8,921 nt of DNA, taken from positions 1 to 8,921 of the forward strand of contig VBCJ01000172.1 of the NCBI GenBank assembly GCA_005884335.1. Direction: 5' to 3'. The notes beneath the pieces are model-generated. The model ran no database searches. It was not told where the DNA came from and saw nothing but the letters and a program-made list of their open reading frames with translations. The DNA is from Betaproteobacteria bacterium (lineage in GTDB: Bacteria; Pseudomonadota; Gammaproteobacteria; Burkholderiales; SG8-39). The position numbers were made by a program, and so were the translations under genes. This document shows positions 1 to 5,775 of this stretch, piece after piece (the stretch's first letter is position 1; the number at the start of each line of letters is the position of its first letter).

Positions 1-12
1 CGAACGTTAGGC
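1..12 (+). other. Right end of an attC site cut by the window edge
   Basis: GTTAGGC at 6-12, preceded by CGAAC, matches the R' core consensus GTTRRRY. It is the exact reverse complement of the R'' box GCCTAAC at 429-435, as expected for the two ends of one cassette (7-503). The rest of the site lies outside the window. Confidence 0.7.
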
Positions 13-16
13 GCAT

Positions 17-418
17 ATGGGCTCGATGGTCTGGGTGAATATCGGAAGCGGCCTTTTCTTTGTAGTCTTCTCGCTTCTAATTGTCGTGCCCCAGGGCCGT
101 GCTGTCTTTAACGGCTTCCCGAGTAAATTATTGTTCATCTTGTCCGTCGTCGCGGTGGGTCTGTGGTTGATGAGTTTCCGGGCATACATGGCGTTCGCGG
201 TCAAAGGCTCGTTGATTCTCGTGGTTCCGCTTCAAATCGCGTACGCTTTTGCGAGCGCCGTTGTTATTTGGGAACTAATACTGGCGGTCATCCGCTCAGT
301 TCGCCTGTGGCCTCGGCCTAAGCGCGTGTACTTCGTTCTCTGCTTATGGGTCTTTCTTTCTGTAACATTCGTTTCCGGCCTTTATCTATTTCGAACCTCC
401 TTCATTGGTTCCGAGTGA
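17..418 (+). CDS. Cassette-encoded four-helix membrane protein, unknown function
   Basis: I do not recognise this 133-aa protein. It is strongly hydrophobic, with four probable membrane segments at about residues 5-25, 37-54, 66-92 and 104-125, and a basic stretch (residues 93-103, RSVRLWPRPKR) before the last helix. There is no signal peptide, enzyme motif or cysteine pair. It fills cassette 1: the start lies 10 bases after the cassette's left end and the stop 10 bases before the R'' box of attC1. The start is uncertain, since neither the ATG at 17 nor the ATG at 26 has a strong Shine-Dalgarno sequence; 17 gives the fuller first helix. Its base composition looks less GC-rich than the housekeeping genes on the right, which would fit acquired DNA. 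Expression would depend on read-through from upstream. That it is a real gene is likely from its place in the cassette; its function is unknown. Confidence 0.65.
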   Translation: MGSMVWVNIGSGLFFVVFSLLIVVPQGRAVFNGFPSKLLFILSVVAVGLWLMSFRAYMAFAVKGSLILVVPLQIAYAFASAVVIWELILAVIRSVRLWPRPKRVYFVLCLWVFLSVTFVSGLYLFRTSFIGSE

Positions 419-428
419 TGTACAGTCC

Positions 429-509
429 GCCTAACCGCGCGTTCGAAAACGGACGTTCGCAAGCGTCGCTTCGCTCCCTTGCTCACGCCGTTCAACGCGA
501 ACGTTATAC
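429..509 (+). other. attC recombination site 1 (81 nt)
   Basis: R'' GCCTAAC (429-435), L'' GCGTTCGAA (439-447), L' TTCAACGC (491-498) and R' GTTATAC (503-509). L'' pairs with L' over eight bases and leaves one unpaired base, the extrahelical base used for strand choice in attC folding. The arms between them hold a further imperfect hairpin (AAGCG with CGCTT). Recombination should occur between G503 and T504. Confidence 0.85.
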
Positions 510-521
510 GGCACAGGCAAC

Positions 522-902
522 ATGTTGACCGGGCTTCTTGCTAATCCCCTCTACGTACGCGTAAGGAAGAACCAATTTCGCGTTCGAAGCCTCGAATCGG
601 CAAAGGAGGCTACCTTCGACGCTCAGCCACCTTTTACTACGGCGAGGCTTTTGATCGGTCAGTTCCTGGCAGCCGAGAGCGCGTTGAAGCGAGCGGTGAA
701 GGAAATGTCGAAGGGCGGAATCTTCGCCGTGTCGCCGCAGGTACTTATTCAGCCGCTCGAAATGCTCGAGGGCGGACTGTCCGAGGTCGAAGAGCGCGCG
801 TTGCGGGAAGTCGCAATGGGTGCCGGCGCGTCAAAGGTTGTGGTGTGGGTTGGCCGTGAGCTCACTGACGCCGAGGTGAGGGATAAACTCAGTGGTAAGT
901 AG
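522..902 (+). CDS. Cassette-encoded 126-aa protein, possible MreB-like fragment
   Basis: This gene fills cassette 2, starting 18 bases after the cassette's left end and stopping 6 bases before the R'' box of attC2. The protein is soluble, with no signal peptide or membrane helix. Residues 1-21 are basic and residues 39-64 look helical. The C-terminal half holds GGLSEVEERALREVAMGAGA followed by SKVVVWVG. That stretch recalls the bacterial actin MreB around its GITEVEKRAV...AGAREVYLIEEP segment, and the preceding FTTARLLIGQFL recalls the MreB segment before it. The phosphate-binding parts of a working actin fold are missing, so an ATPase is not implied; at most this is an MreB-derived or subdomain protein. 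The resemblance is from memory and weak, so the function stays open. The ATG at 522 is chosen from its place in the cassette; AGG at 515-517 is a poor ribosome site. Confidence 0.65.
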   Translation: MLTGLLANPLYVRVRKNQFRVRSLESAKEATFDAQPPFTTARLLIGQFLAAESALKRAVKEMSKGGIFAVSPQVLIQPLEMLEGGLSEVEERALREVAMGAGASKVVVWVGRELTDAEVRDKLSGK

Positions 903-908
903 CGTGCC

Positions 909-989
909 GTACAACAACGCGTTCGAAGACGGACGCTCGCAAGCGTGGCTTCGCTCGCTTGCTCACGCCGTTCAACGCGGACGTTCGTC
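909..989 (+). other. attC recombination site 2 (81 nt)
   Basis: R'' GTACAAC (909-915), L'' GCGTTCGAA (919-927), L' TTCAACGC (971-978) and R' GTTCGTC (983-989). The interior matches attC1 at about 60 of 67 positions with no gaps and has the same extrahelical base. R'' complements the start of its own cassette (GTTATAC at 503-509) at six of seven bases. The right-hand GTTCGTC departs from the GTTRRRY consensus, so the DNA that follows may not have joined as an ordinary cassette. Confidence 0.8.
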
Positions 990-1058
990 CTATGTTGAGC
1001 CGGGAGACACGGTTTGTTGTGCATGTTTTGATTAAACACTGCTCATGGGAGGGAAACG

Positions 1059-2018
1059 ATGAAAAAATGGATCGCACTCTGCATCGCGGTCGGCTGTGCC
1101 CTAGCCGCGTCCGTTCTCCAGGCTCAAACCTGGCCGCAGCGGCCGGTCAGGGTGATTGTTCCTTACTCCGCTGGTGGCTTGTCGGACACCCAGGCGCGTG
1201 TAATTTCCGAGCGGCTCTCGGCGGCGTTCGGTCAGCAGTTCCTGGTTGAGAACCGCGTGGGCGCTACGGGAGCAATCGCTGCCGAATACGTGGCGAAGTC
1301 CCCGGCCGACGGCTACACGCTGTTCTGGGCCACCACCCCGCAAGTCTCGATCGTACCGTTAATACAGAAGGTGAACTACGATCCGCTAAAGGACTTCGCG
1401 CCAGTCTCGATTTTCGGTAAAAACACATATGTGCTTGCCGTGCACATCTCGATACCCGCGAAAACGCTCAAGGAGTTCATCGAGTACGTGCGGGCGCACC
1501 CCGGACAACTCAGCTACTCCTCGGCCGGCACCGGGAGCGCCGGTCATCTTAGCGCGGCGCTTTTCACTTCGCGTGCCGGACTGACGATGACCCACATTCC
1601 CTACAAGGGCGTGCAGGCGGCGACTGATCTCGTTGGCGGCCAGGTGCAGATGTACTTCGGTCCCGCAGCGGACCTGATCCAGCATTCGAAGAGCGGCAAG
1701 ATCAGGCTGCTTGCCGTCTCCGGCGGGAAGCGCGCGCCGATATTACCCGATCTGCCGACGATCGCGGAGTTCTATCCGGCTTTTCGCGCCGACACCTGGA
1801 ACGGACTGATGGCGCCCGCTGCCACGCCGAAACGAATCATTGACCGCATCGCGCAAGAGGTGGCGAGGGCAACGCGCGATCCGGGCGTTATCGAGAGACT
1901 GAACAAAATCGGCGTTGAAGCGTACGCCAACACGCCGGCCGAGTTTGCCGCCTTGATCCGCAGCGAAGCGCCGCAATGGCGCGACGCGGTGAACGCCGCG
2001 GGCATCAAGCAGGAATAG
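1059..2018 (+). CDS. Bug family (TctC-type) periplasmic solute-binding protein
   Basis: A complete 319-aa Bug protein, the usual length. These periplasmic proteins bind small carboxylates or related ligands; a few feed TctAB transporters, but most are orphans of unknown ligand. Residues 1-22 are a Sec signal peptide (MKKW, then a hydrophobic core), probably cut after VLQA. The mature start shows the family signature WPQRPVRVIVPYSAGG, with D and AR following, and later AKSPADGYTL, the hinge-side HIPYKG, and RAPILPDLPTIAE. The end, DAVNAAGIKQE, is typical, so the gene is whole. The start is well supported: GGGAGGG lies 5-11 bases upstream of the ATG. It lies between attC2 and an IS3 remnant, with no tctA or tctB nearby. 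An orphan Bug gene is ordinary in betaproteobacteria but unusual inside a cassette array. The ligand cannot be predicted. Confidence 0.92.
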   Translation: MKKWIALCIAVGCALAASVLQAQTWPQRPVRVIVPYSAGGLSDTQARVISERLSAAFGQQFLVENRVGATGAIAAEYVAKSPADGYTLFWATTPQVSIVPLIQKVNYDPLKDFAPVSIFGKNTYVLAVHISIPAKTLKEFIEYVRAHPGQLSYSSAGTGSAGHLSAALFTSRAGLTMTHIPYKGVQAATDLVGGQVQMYFGPAADLIQHSKSGKIRLLAVSGGKRAPILPDLPTIAEFYPAFRADTWNGLMAPAATPKRIIDRIAQEVARATRDPGVIERLNKIGVEAYANTPAEFAALIRSEAPQWRDAVNAAGIKQE

Positions 2019-2031
2019 CGATGGCGATGCC

Positions 2032-2919
2032 ATGAAATTGAGACGGGTGGTGCTGTCTAACCCCGTGCATCGGATGCAGTACGGAGTGGCATTTCTGTGC
2101 CGGCGCTACCAGGTCGCTCGCTGCGGGTTCTACGCGTGGAAGGCGCATGCCGGCAGCCAACGACGCCGCAATGACGAGGAGCTCGGTGTCCAGATCGCGC
2201 ATCTGTATCGCGGAAGCCGCGGGAGGTACGGATCGCCTCGAGTCCACCAGCAGCTCAGGCGCATGGGCATCCGTTGCAGCAACAAGCGTGTGGCGCGCCT
2301 GATGCGCGAGCAGGGGCTGCGCGCTCGTGTCAGCCGCTTGTATCGGCGTTCAACCGGTGTGCACCGATTCTTTGAGAAGACGAGTAACTTGCGCCTGGAT
2401 CAGCCAGTGCCCACGCGCACCGACCAGATCGGGGTGGGGGATCTCACGTACCTGCGCCTGGGCAAGCACTGGCGCTATCTCGCCACGGTCATGGATCTGT
2501 TCTCGCGGCGCATCATCGGCTGGACTCTGGCCCGCAACCGTACAACCGATGTGACCCTGCGTGCTCTGAAAAGGGCAATCGCACTTCGCGGTCCCAGGCC
2601 CGGGCTGCTCTTTCACTCCGATCGCGGTATCGAGTACTCCGCCTATGGCTATCAGGACTTCCTGCGCTCGCGCGGCATCGTACCCAGCATGAACCGGCCG
2701 CGCAATTGCCAGGACAACGCCCACATGGAAAGTTTCTTCCATTCCCTGAAGGCTGAACTCACCCACCAACGCAGCTTCACAAGCGATGCCGAACTCAACG
2801 CCTCGGTCGCCGCTTACATCGATCGCTTCTACAACGAAAAGCGCATCCATTCGAGCCTGGGATATCATTCACCGGTCGAGTTCGAATGCTTGGCACATGC
2901 CCAGCAAAGTGTCCACTAA
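2032..2919 (+). CDS. IS3-family transposase OrfB (DDE), from a 5'-truncated element
   Basis: A 295-aa OrfB. The N-terminal part has the QYGVAFLCRRYQVARCGFYAWK stretch typical of OrfB and the RGRYGSPRVHQQL segment of the HTH_21 region. The integrase core has D137 (VGDLTY), D197 (HSDRGIEYSA) and E233 (HMESFF), with 35 residues between the last two, the DD(35)E pattern. It ends with the usual FYNEKRIHSSLGYHSPVEFE. IS3 elements normally make OrfAB by a -1 frameshift from an upstream orfA; here the Bug gene is directly upstream and no orfA exists. Homology to OrfB seems to begin only near residue 12 (VHRMQYG), so the first residues are probably encoded by the flanking DNA. The catalytic core is intact, but without OrfA and a left end the element should not move by itself. 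Confidence 0.9.
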   Translation: MKLRRVVLSNPVHRMQYGVAFLCRRYQVARCGFYAWKAHAGSQRRRNDEELGVQIAHLYRGSRGRYGSPRVHQQLRRMGIRCSNKRVARLMREQGLRARVSRLYRRSTGVHRFFEKTSNLRLDQPVPTRTDQIGVGDLTYLRLGKHWRYLATVMDLFSRRIIGWTLARNRTTDVTLRALKRAIALRGPRPGLLFHSDRGIEYSAYGYQDFLRSRGIVPSMNRPRNCQDNAHMESFFHSLKAELTHQRSFTSDAELNASVAAYIDRFYNEKRIHSSLGYHSPVEFECLAHAQQSVH

Positions 2920-2998
2920 ATCGGATGAAGATCACGCGCGTGAGGCTGCGCACTTCGATCAATCATTGCAGCCGCGCGGCTGGGCGCGAACGTTAGAC
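2055..2998 (+). other. Probable attC site split by the IS3 remnant
   Basis: GTCTAAC (2055-2061) matches the R'' consensus and lies 36 bases after the Bug stop codon, where an attC should begin. GTTAGAC (2992-2998), preceded by CGCGAAC as in attC1, is its exact complement and matches R'. Between them lies the IS remnant. Without it, about 71 nt would remain, near the 81 nt of attC1 and attC2. The right-hand remnant still folds (CGCGC and GGCTGC pairing with GCAGCC and GCGCG). L' is degenerate and L'' is not recognisable, so this is an inference. Confidence 0.45.
2062..2934 (+). mobile_element. IS3-family element, left end and orfA missing
   Basis: The right boundary is set by a terminus-like sequence just after the OrfB stop, GTGTCCACTAAATCGG followed by a short stretch ending in TCA near 2934, similar to right ends I recall for IS3-group elements. 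No matching left inverted repeat (beginning TGA, with a GTGGACAC core) is found before OrfB. The left boundary, about 2045-2065, is placed where OrfB similarity begins. No target duplication can be assigned. Confidence 0.6.
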
Positions 2999-3004
2999 AG
3001 CACA

Positions 3005-3139
3005 ATGGACTTTGACCGCAACGGCGAGTACGAAGAATTTCGTGCGTTCCCTGATCGTGGGCCAGCCGAGTCAATGTGCTCGTGGCTAGAATCTGAGGGT
3101 GTGCCTTCTTGTGTTGAAGTCAAGGTTGAGGTAGCGTGA
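3005..3139 (+). CDS. Short DUF2007-like cassette protein, probably C-terminally truncated
   Basis: A 44-aa frame starting 12 bases after the left end of the last cassette. The protein (FRAFPDRGPAESMCSWLESE, then GVPSCVEVKVEVA) resembles the N-terminal half of DUF2007 'putative signal transducing' proteins, whose pattern is a strand, an AE-containing helix ending in LLE.EGI, then a second strand. Members are usually 65 residues or more, so the C-terminal half appears to be missing; the stop falls 22 bases before the R'' box of attC3. The start follows from cassette position and from where the family similarity begins, as no good ribosome site precedes it. It could be a decayed cassette gene or a genuine minimal domain. 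The function of DUF2007 is not established, and the family assignment is from memory. Confidence 0.45.
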   Translation: MDFDRNGEYEEFRAFPDRGPAESMCSWLESEGVPSCVEVKVEVA

Positions 3140-3161
3140 TTGAACCGCGGCCTCAGCTGCG

Positions 3162-3287
3162 GCCTGACTATGCGTTGGAGCGGTCCGCGACTCGTCACGA
3201 GCTGTGCGCCGTAGGCGCACAGAATAATTTTGGACCTTAGGCGCACTGGCCGCGCCTCGCCTGGCCCGCTCAACGCAGACGTTAGGT
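3162..3287 (+). other. attC recombination site 3, last of the array (126 nt)
   Basis: R'' is GCCTGAC (3162-3168, one base off RYYYAAC) and R' is GTTAGGT (3281-3287). L'' GCGTTGGAGCGG (3172-3183) pairs with L' CCGCTCAACGC (3266-3276) over eleven bases, with one extrahelical base. The long centre holds a perfect 9-bp hairpin with a GTA loop (3202-3222) and a GGTCC/GGACC pair. It differs in length and centre from attC1 and attC2, so this cassette came from another source. No further cassette follows: 3288-3355 shows nothing recognisable before dut. Confidence 0.8.
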
Positions 3288-3355
3288 TCTCGGCCCGCAA
3301 ACAAGGAGCAGGTAGTCCGCGTGGCGGCGGAAACCTCCAGTCGAACCTTTCGGAG

Positions 3356-3805
3356 TCAACCCTTGCCCGTGCTACCAAACCCACCCGCGCCCCGTCGGCT
3401 GGCGACAAATTCTTCCACGACGTTCAACTTCACCTGCACAACCGGCAGGACGACGAGCTGCGCGATGCGGTCCATCGGGTTGATGGTGAATGCAGTTCCA
3501 GAACGGTTCCACAGCGAGACCATCACCTCCCCCTGGTAGTCGGAGTCGATGAGGCCCACGAGATTCCCGAGCACGATGCCGTGCTTGTGACCCAGGCCCG
3601 ATCTCGGCACGACCACCGCCGCAAGCCCCGGATCCGCCAGATGAATGGCGATGCCGCTGGGCACGAGGTCCGCGGCGCCTGGCGCGAGCGTGATCGGCGA
3701 GTGGATGCAGGCCCGGAGGTCGAGACCCGCTGCGCCGGCGGTGGAATATTGCGGCAGCGCCTCGCGCAGGCGCGGGTCGAGGATCTTGATGTCGAGAGCC
3801 TTCAA
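3356..3805 (-). CDS. dut: dUTP diphosphatase (dUTPase)
   Basis: Hydrolyses dUTP to dUMP and pyrophosphate, keeping uracil out of DNA and supplying dUMP for thymidylate synthesis; members form cytosolic homotrimers. The 149 aa carry all five trimeric-dUTPase motifs in order: AGAAGLDLRA (residues 23-32), PRSGLGHKHGI (67-77), GLIDSDYQGEV (84-94, with the expected catalytic Asp87), RIAQLVVLP (113-121) and the flexible C-terminal lid RGAGGFGSTGKG (138-149). The length is normal. It starts 12 bases after the coaBC stop on the same strand, so the two are very likely cotranscribed, as in many proteobacteria (dfp-dut in E. coli). It is the first chromosomal gene beyond the integron end and faces the array. 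No clear terminator lies in the 68 bp between its stop and attC3. Confidence 0.97.
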   Translation of the reverse strand: MKALDIKILDPRLREALPQYSTAGAAGLDLRACIHSPITLAPGAADLVPSGIAIHLADPGLAAVVVPRSGLGHKHGIVLGNLVGLIDSDYQGEVMVSLWNRSGTAFTINPMDRIAQLVVLPVVQVKLNVVEEFVASRRGAGGFGSTGKG

Positions 3806-3817
3806 ACGAAGAGCCGC

Positions 3818-5008
3818 CTAGCGCTGTGGCAGCATCTTCGCGATGTGCTCGATCAACTGGCGCGCCAGCACGATCTTGGGCGCGCGTGGCAGCTCGTGCA
3901 CACCGTCCTCGTCGAAAAGCGTCAGCGCGTTGGTGTCCTTGCCGAAAGTCTCCTGCGCGAGGTTTGCGGCAAGCAGCGGGATTCTCTTCTTCTTGCGCTT
4001 TGCCTGCGCGTTCGCGTTCAGGTCTTCGGTCTCAGCAGCGAAGCCGACGCAGAACGGGCCCTTCGCAAGCGCCGCGACCTCACCGAGGATGTCGGGGTTC
4101 AGCGCGAGTTCGAGCTTGAGGTTGCCATTGCCGCGCTTGATCTTGTGAGGCTTGGGATCGACGGGGTGATAGTCCGCGACCGCGGCTACCGAAATGAAGA
4201 CATCGGCCTGCTTCGCCCGCGCCATCACGGCTTTGTGCATGTCGCGCGCAGTGATCACGTCAACGCGCTCCACGCCCGCTGGAGCGGCGAGCACCGTTGC
4301 GCCGGACACGAGCGTCACCTCCGCGCCGGCCTCTACCGCCGCCTGCGCGACGGCGTAGCCCATTTTCCCGGAGCTTTGATTCGTCACTCCACGCACCGTG
4401 TCGATCGGCTCATAGGTCGGTCCTGCCGTGATCAAGACTTTTTTTTTGGTAAGTGCCTTGGGACCGAGCGCAGCCGCGACTTCTGCGAAGATCTCCCCGG
4501 GCTCGAGCATCCGCCCCATACCACCCTCGCGGTCGGCATGGTCGCCTTCAGTCGGGCCGAGGATGCCCACGCCGTCGGCGCGCAAGCGCTCGACGTTGCG
4601 CTGCGTCGCCGCGTTCTGCCACATCTCCACGTTCATCGCCGGCGCGACCATGAGCGGGCAGCGGCGCGCGAGGCACAGGGCCGAGAGCAGGTCGTCGCCG
4701 AGCCCGTTCGCGACCTTCGCGAGGAAATCGGTCGTCGCGGGCGCGACCACGATGATGTCCCGGTCGCGCGAGAGCTCGATGTGGCCCATGCTGTCGGGCA
4801 CGCGCGTGTCCCACATGTCCGTGTGCACAGGCTGGCCGGAGAGCGCCTGAAGCGTCGCCGGTGTGATGAAGCGGCAGGCCGCCTCGGTCATGACGACGCG
4901 CACGTCGGCGCCGGCCTTGACGAAAAGGCGCGTCAGCTCGGCCGCCTTGTAAGCGGCGATTCCGCCGGTGATCCCGAGCAGAATCCTCTTTCCGGAAACG
5001 TCCGTCAT
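3818..5008 (-). CDS. coaBC: Bifunctional phosphopantothenoylcysteine decarboxylase / phosphopantothenate-cysteine ligase
   Basis: Carries out two consecutive steps of coenzyme A synthesis: CoaB joins cysteine to 4'-phosphopantothenate using CTP, and CoaC, an FMN enzyme, decarboxylates the product. The 396 aa have the CoaC flavoprotein domain at residues 1-180: GGIAAYK, the catalytic His76 in GHIELS, and PAMNVEMW with Asn126. CoaB follows at about 188-396: KVLITAGPTYEPIDTVR, N210 in VTNQSSGKMGYAV, VAAVADY, KIKR and LNPDIL. Odd point: in the CoaC lid, EGDHADREGGMGRM aligns without gaps to the E. coli segment around ACGD, placing Asp159 (codon at 4532-4534) where E. coli has the active-site Cys158. 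The start is the conserved MTDVSGKRILLGITGG; no strong Shine-Dalgarno sequence is seen. It is divergent from radC over 53 bp and followed by dut. Confidence 0.96.
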   Translation of the reverse strand: MTDVSGKRILLGITGGIAAYKAAELTRLFVKAGADVRVVMTEAACRFITPATLQALSGQPVHTDMWDTRVPDSMGHIELSRDRDIIVVAPATTDFLAKVANGLGDDLLSALCLARRCPLMVAPAMNVEMWQNAATQRNVERLRADGVGILGPTEGDHADREGGMGRMLEPGEIFAEVAAALGPKALTKKKVLITAGPTYEPIDTVRGVTNQSSGKMGYAVAQAAVEAGAEVTLVSGATVLAAPAGVERVDVITARDMHKAVMARAKQADVFISVAAVADYHPVDPKPHKIKRGNGNLKLELALNPDILGEVAALAKGPFCVGFAAETEDLNANAQAKRKKKRIPLLAANLAQETFGKDTNALTLFDEDGVHELPRAPKIVLARQLIEHIAKMLPQR

Positions 5009-5061
5009 CGCAGATAGCCAGTAGCGCGTTAAGCTGCAAAACGAGATTTTAAGCGAATTCC

Positions 5062-5736
5062 ATGGCCATTACAGACTGGCCCGTTCAGGAACGTCCCCGC
5101 GAGCGGCTGCTTGCTCTCGGCGCCGCCTCGCTCGCCGACGCTGAGCTGCTCGCGATCCTGCTTCGTACCGGCATCAAGGGAAAGAGCGCGGTCGACCTCG
5201 CACGCCAGCTGCTTGGGCGCTTCGGCTCCGTCGGCGGGCTGCTCGATGCGGGATCCACGAACCTCGCGGAGACCCCGGGTCTGGGGAGTGCCAAGCTCGC
5301 GCAGCTCCAGGCGGCCCTCGAGTTGGCGCGCCGTGCCCTCAAGGAGGAAATCTCCTCGCGAAATGCATTGTCGTCGCCGCGAGCAGTGCGCGATTATCTG
5401 CGCCTTGCGCTCGCCGGACGCGAGCAGGAAGTCTTCGCTGTGCTGCTCCTCGACGCGCAGCATCGCGTCATCGCATACGAGGAGCTGTTCCGCGGCACGC
5501 TGACCCAGACGAGCGTTTACCCGCGCGAGGTGGTGAAGTGCTCCCTGCGGCATAACGCGGCGGCCGTGATTTTCGCGCATAACCACCCCTCCGGTGTCGC
5601 CGAGCCGAGCCATGCCGACGAGATCCTCACCCGCTCGCTGAAAAGCGCGCTCGCCCTGGTCGATATTGAGGTGCTCGACCATTTCATCGTCGCGGGCAGC
5701 CGCACGATGTCCTTTGCCGAACGCGGGCTGCTGTGA
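5062..5736 (+). CDS. radC: RadC family JAB/MPN domain protein
   Basis: The 224-aa protein has the full RadC layout. An N-terminal UPF0758 part begins ITDWPVQERPRERLL, a helix-hairpin-helix (LAETPGLGSAKLAQL, about 68-82) follows, and then a JAB/MPN metalloprotease-like domain. The JAMM zinc ligands are present: His173 and His175 in AHNHPSG, Asp186 in EPSHADE, and an upstream Glu near residue 123. The length is normal. The old link of E. coli RadC to DNA repair was later attributed to a different gene, and the biochemical role is unresolved; the domain suggests a metal-dependent hydrolase. The start matches the family beginning, though the ribosome site is weak. It is divergent from coaBC and upstream of rpmB, the same order as in E. 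coli (dfp / radC-rpmB-rpmG). A separate promoter serves rpmB, so any cotranscription is partial. Confidence 0.95.
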   Translation: MAITDWPVQERPRERLLALGAASLADAELLAILLRTGIKGKSAVDLARQLLGRFGSVGGLLDAGSTNLAETPGLGSAKLAQLQAALELARRALKEEISSRNALSSPRAVRDYLRLALAGREQEVFAVLLLDAQHRVIAYEELFRGTLTQTSVYPREVVKCSLRHNAAAVIFAHNHPSGVAEPSHADEILTRSLKSALALVDIEVLDHFIVAGSRTMSFAERGLL

Positions 5737-5775
5737 CGATCCACGGCGGATCCTTCCCTGCGCTTGACTTCGAGC

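Larger units (their letters stand above)
1..3287 (+). mobile_element. Distal end of a chromosomal integron cassette array
   Basis: Short plus-strand genes alternate with attC recombination sites at 429-509, 909-989 and 3162-3287, and the window opens in the right-hand box of another attC (GTTAGGC at 6-12). Using the usual cut between G and TT of the R' box, cassette 1 is 7-503, cassette 2 is 504-983, a composite segment is 984-2992, and the last cassette is 2993-3281. Each attC follows its gene, so in the standard layout the integrase and attI lie left of the window, and the array ends 68 bp before the stop codon of dut. No integrase is visible, so the class cannot be named. The near-identity of the first two attC sites fits a sedentary chromosomal array rather than a mobile resistance integron. 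Confidence 0.85.

Noticed and set aside
346..528. A 60-codon plus-strand frame across attC1
   Set aside because: It overlaps the end of the cassette 1 gene and reads through the attC repeat; typical spurious attC-derived translation.
429..989. Could the repeated 81-nt units be a CRISPR array or a REP/BIME element?
   Set aside because: Only two copies, 480 bp apart, each with attC core boxes, an extrahelical base and gene-sized cassettes between; no short regular spacers.
990..1058. A promoter in front of the Bug gene
   Set aside because: TTG-rich and AT-rich stretches exist, but no -35/-10 pair with acceptable spacing was found.
3230..5017. A 595-codon open frame on the plus strand, ending antisense to dut and coaBC
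   Set aside because: It overlaps two complete conserved genes on the other strand, is full of Arg, His and Asp typical of an antisense frame in GC-rich DNA, and starts inside attC3.
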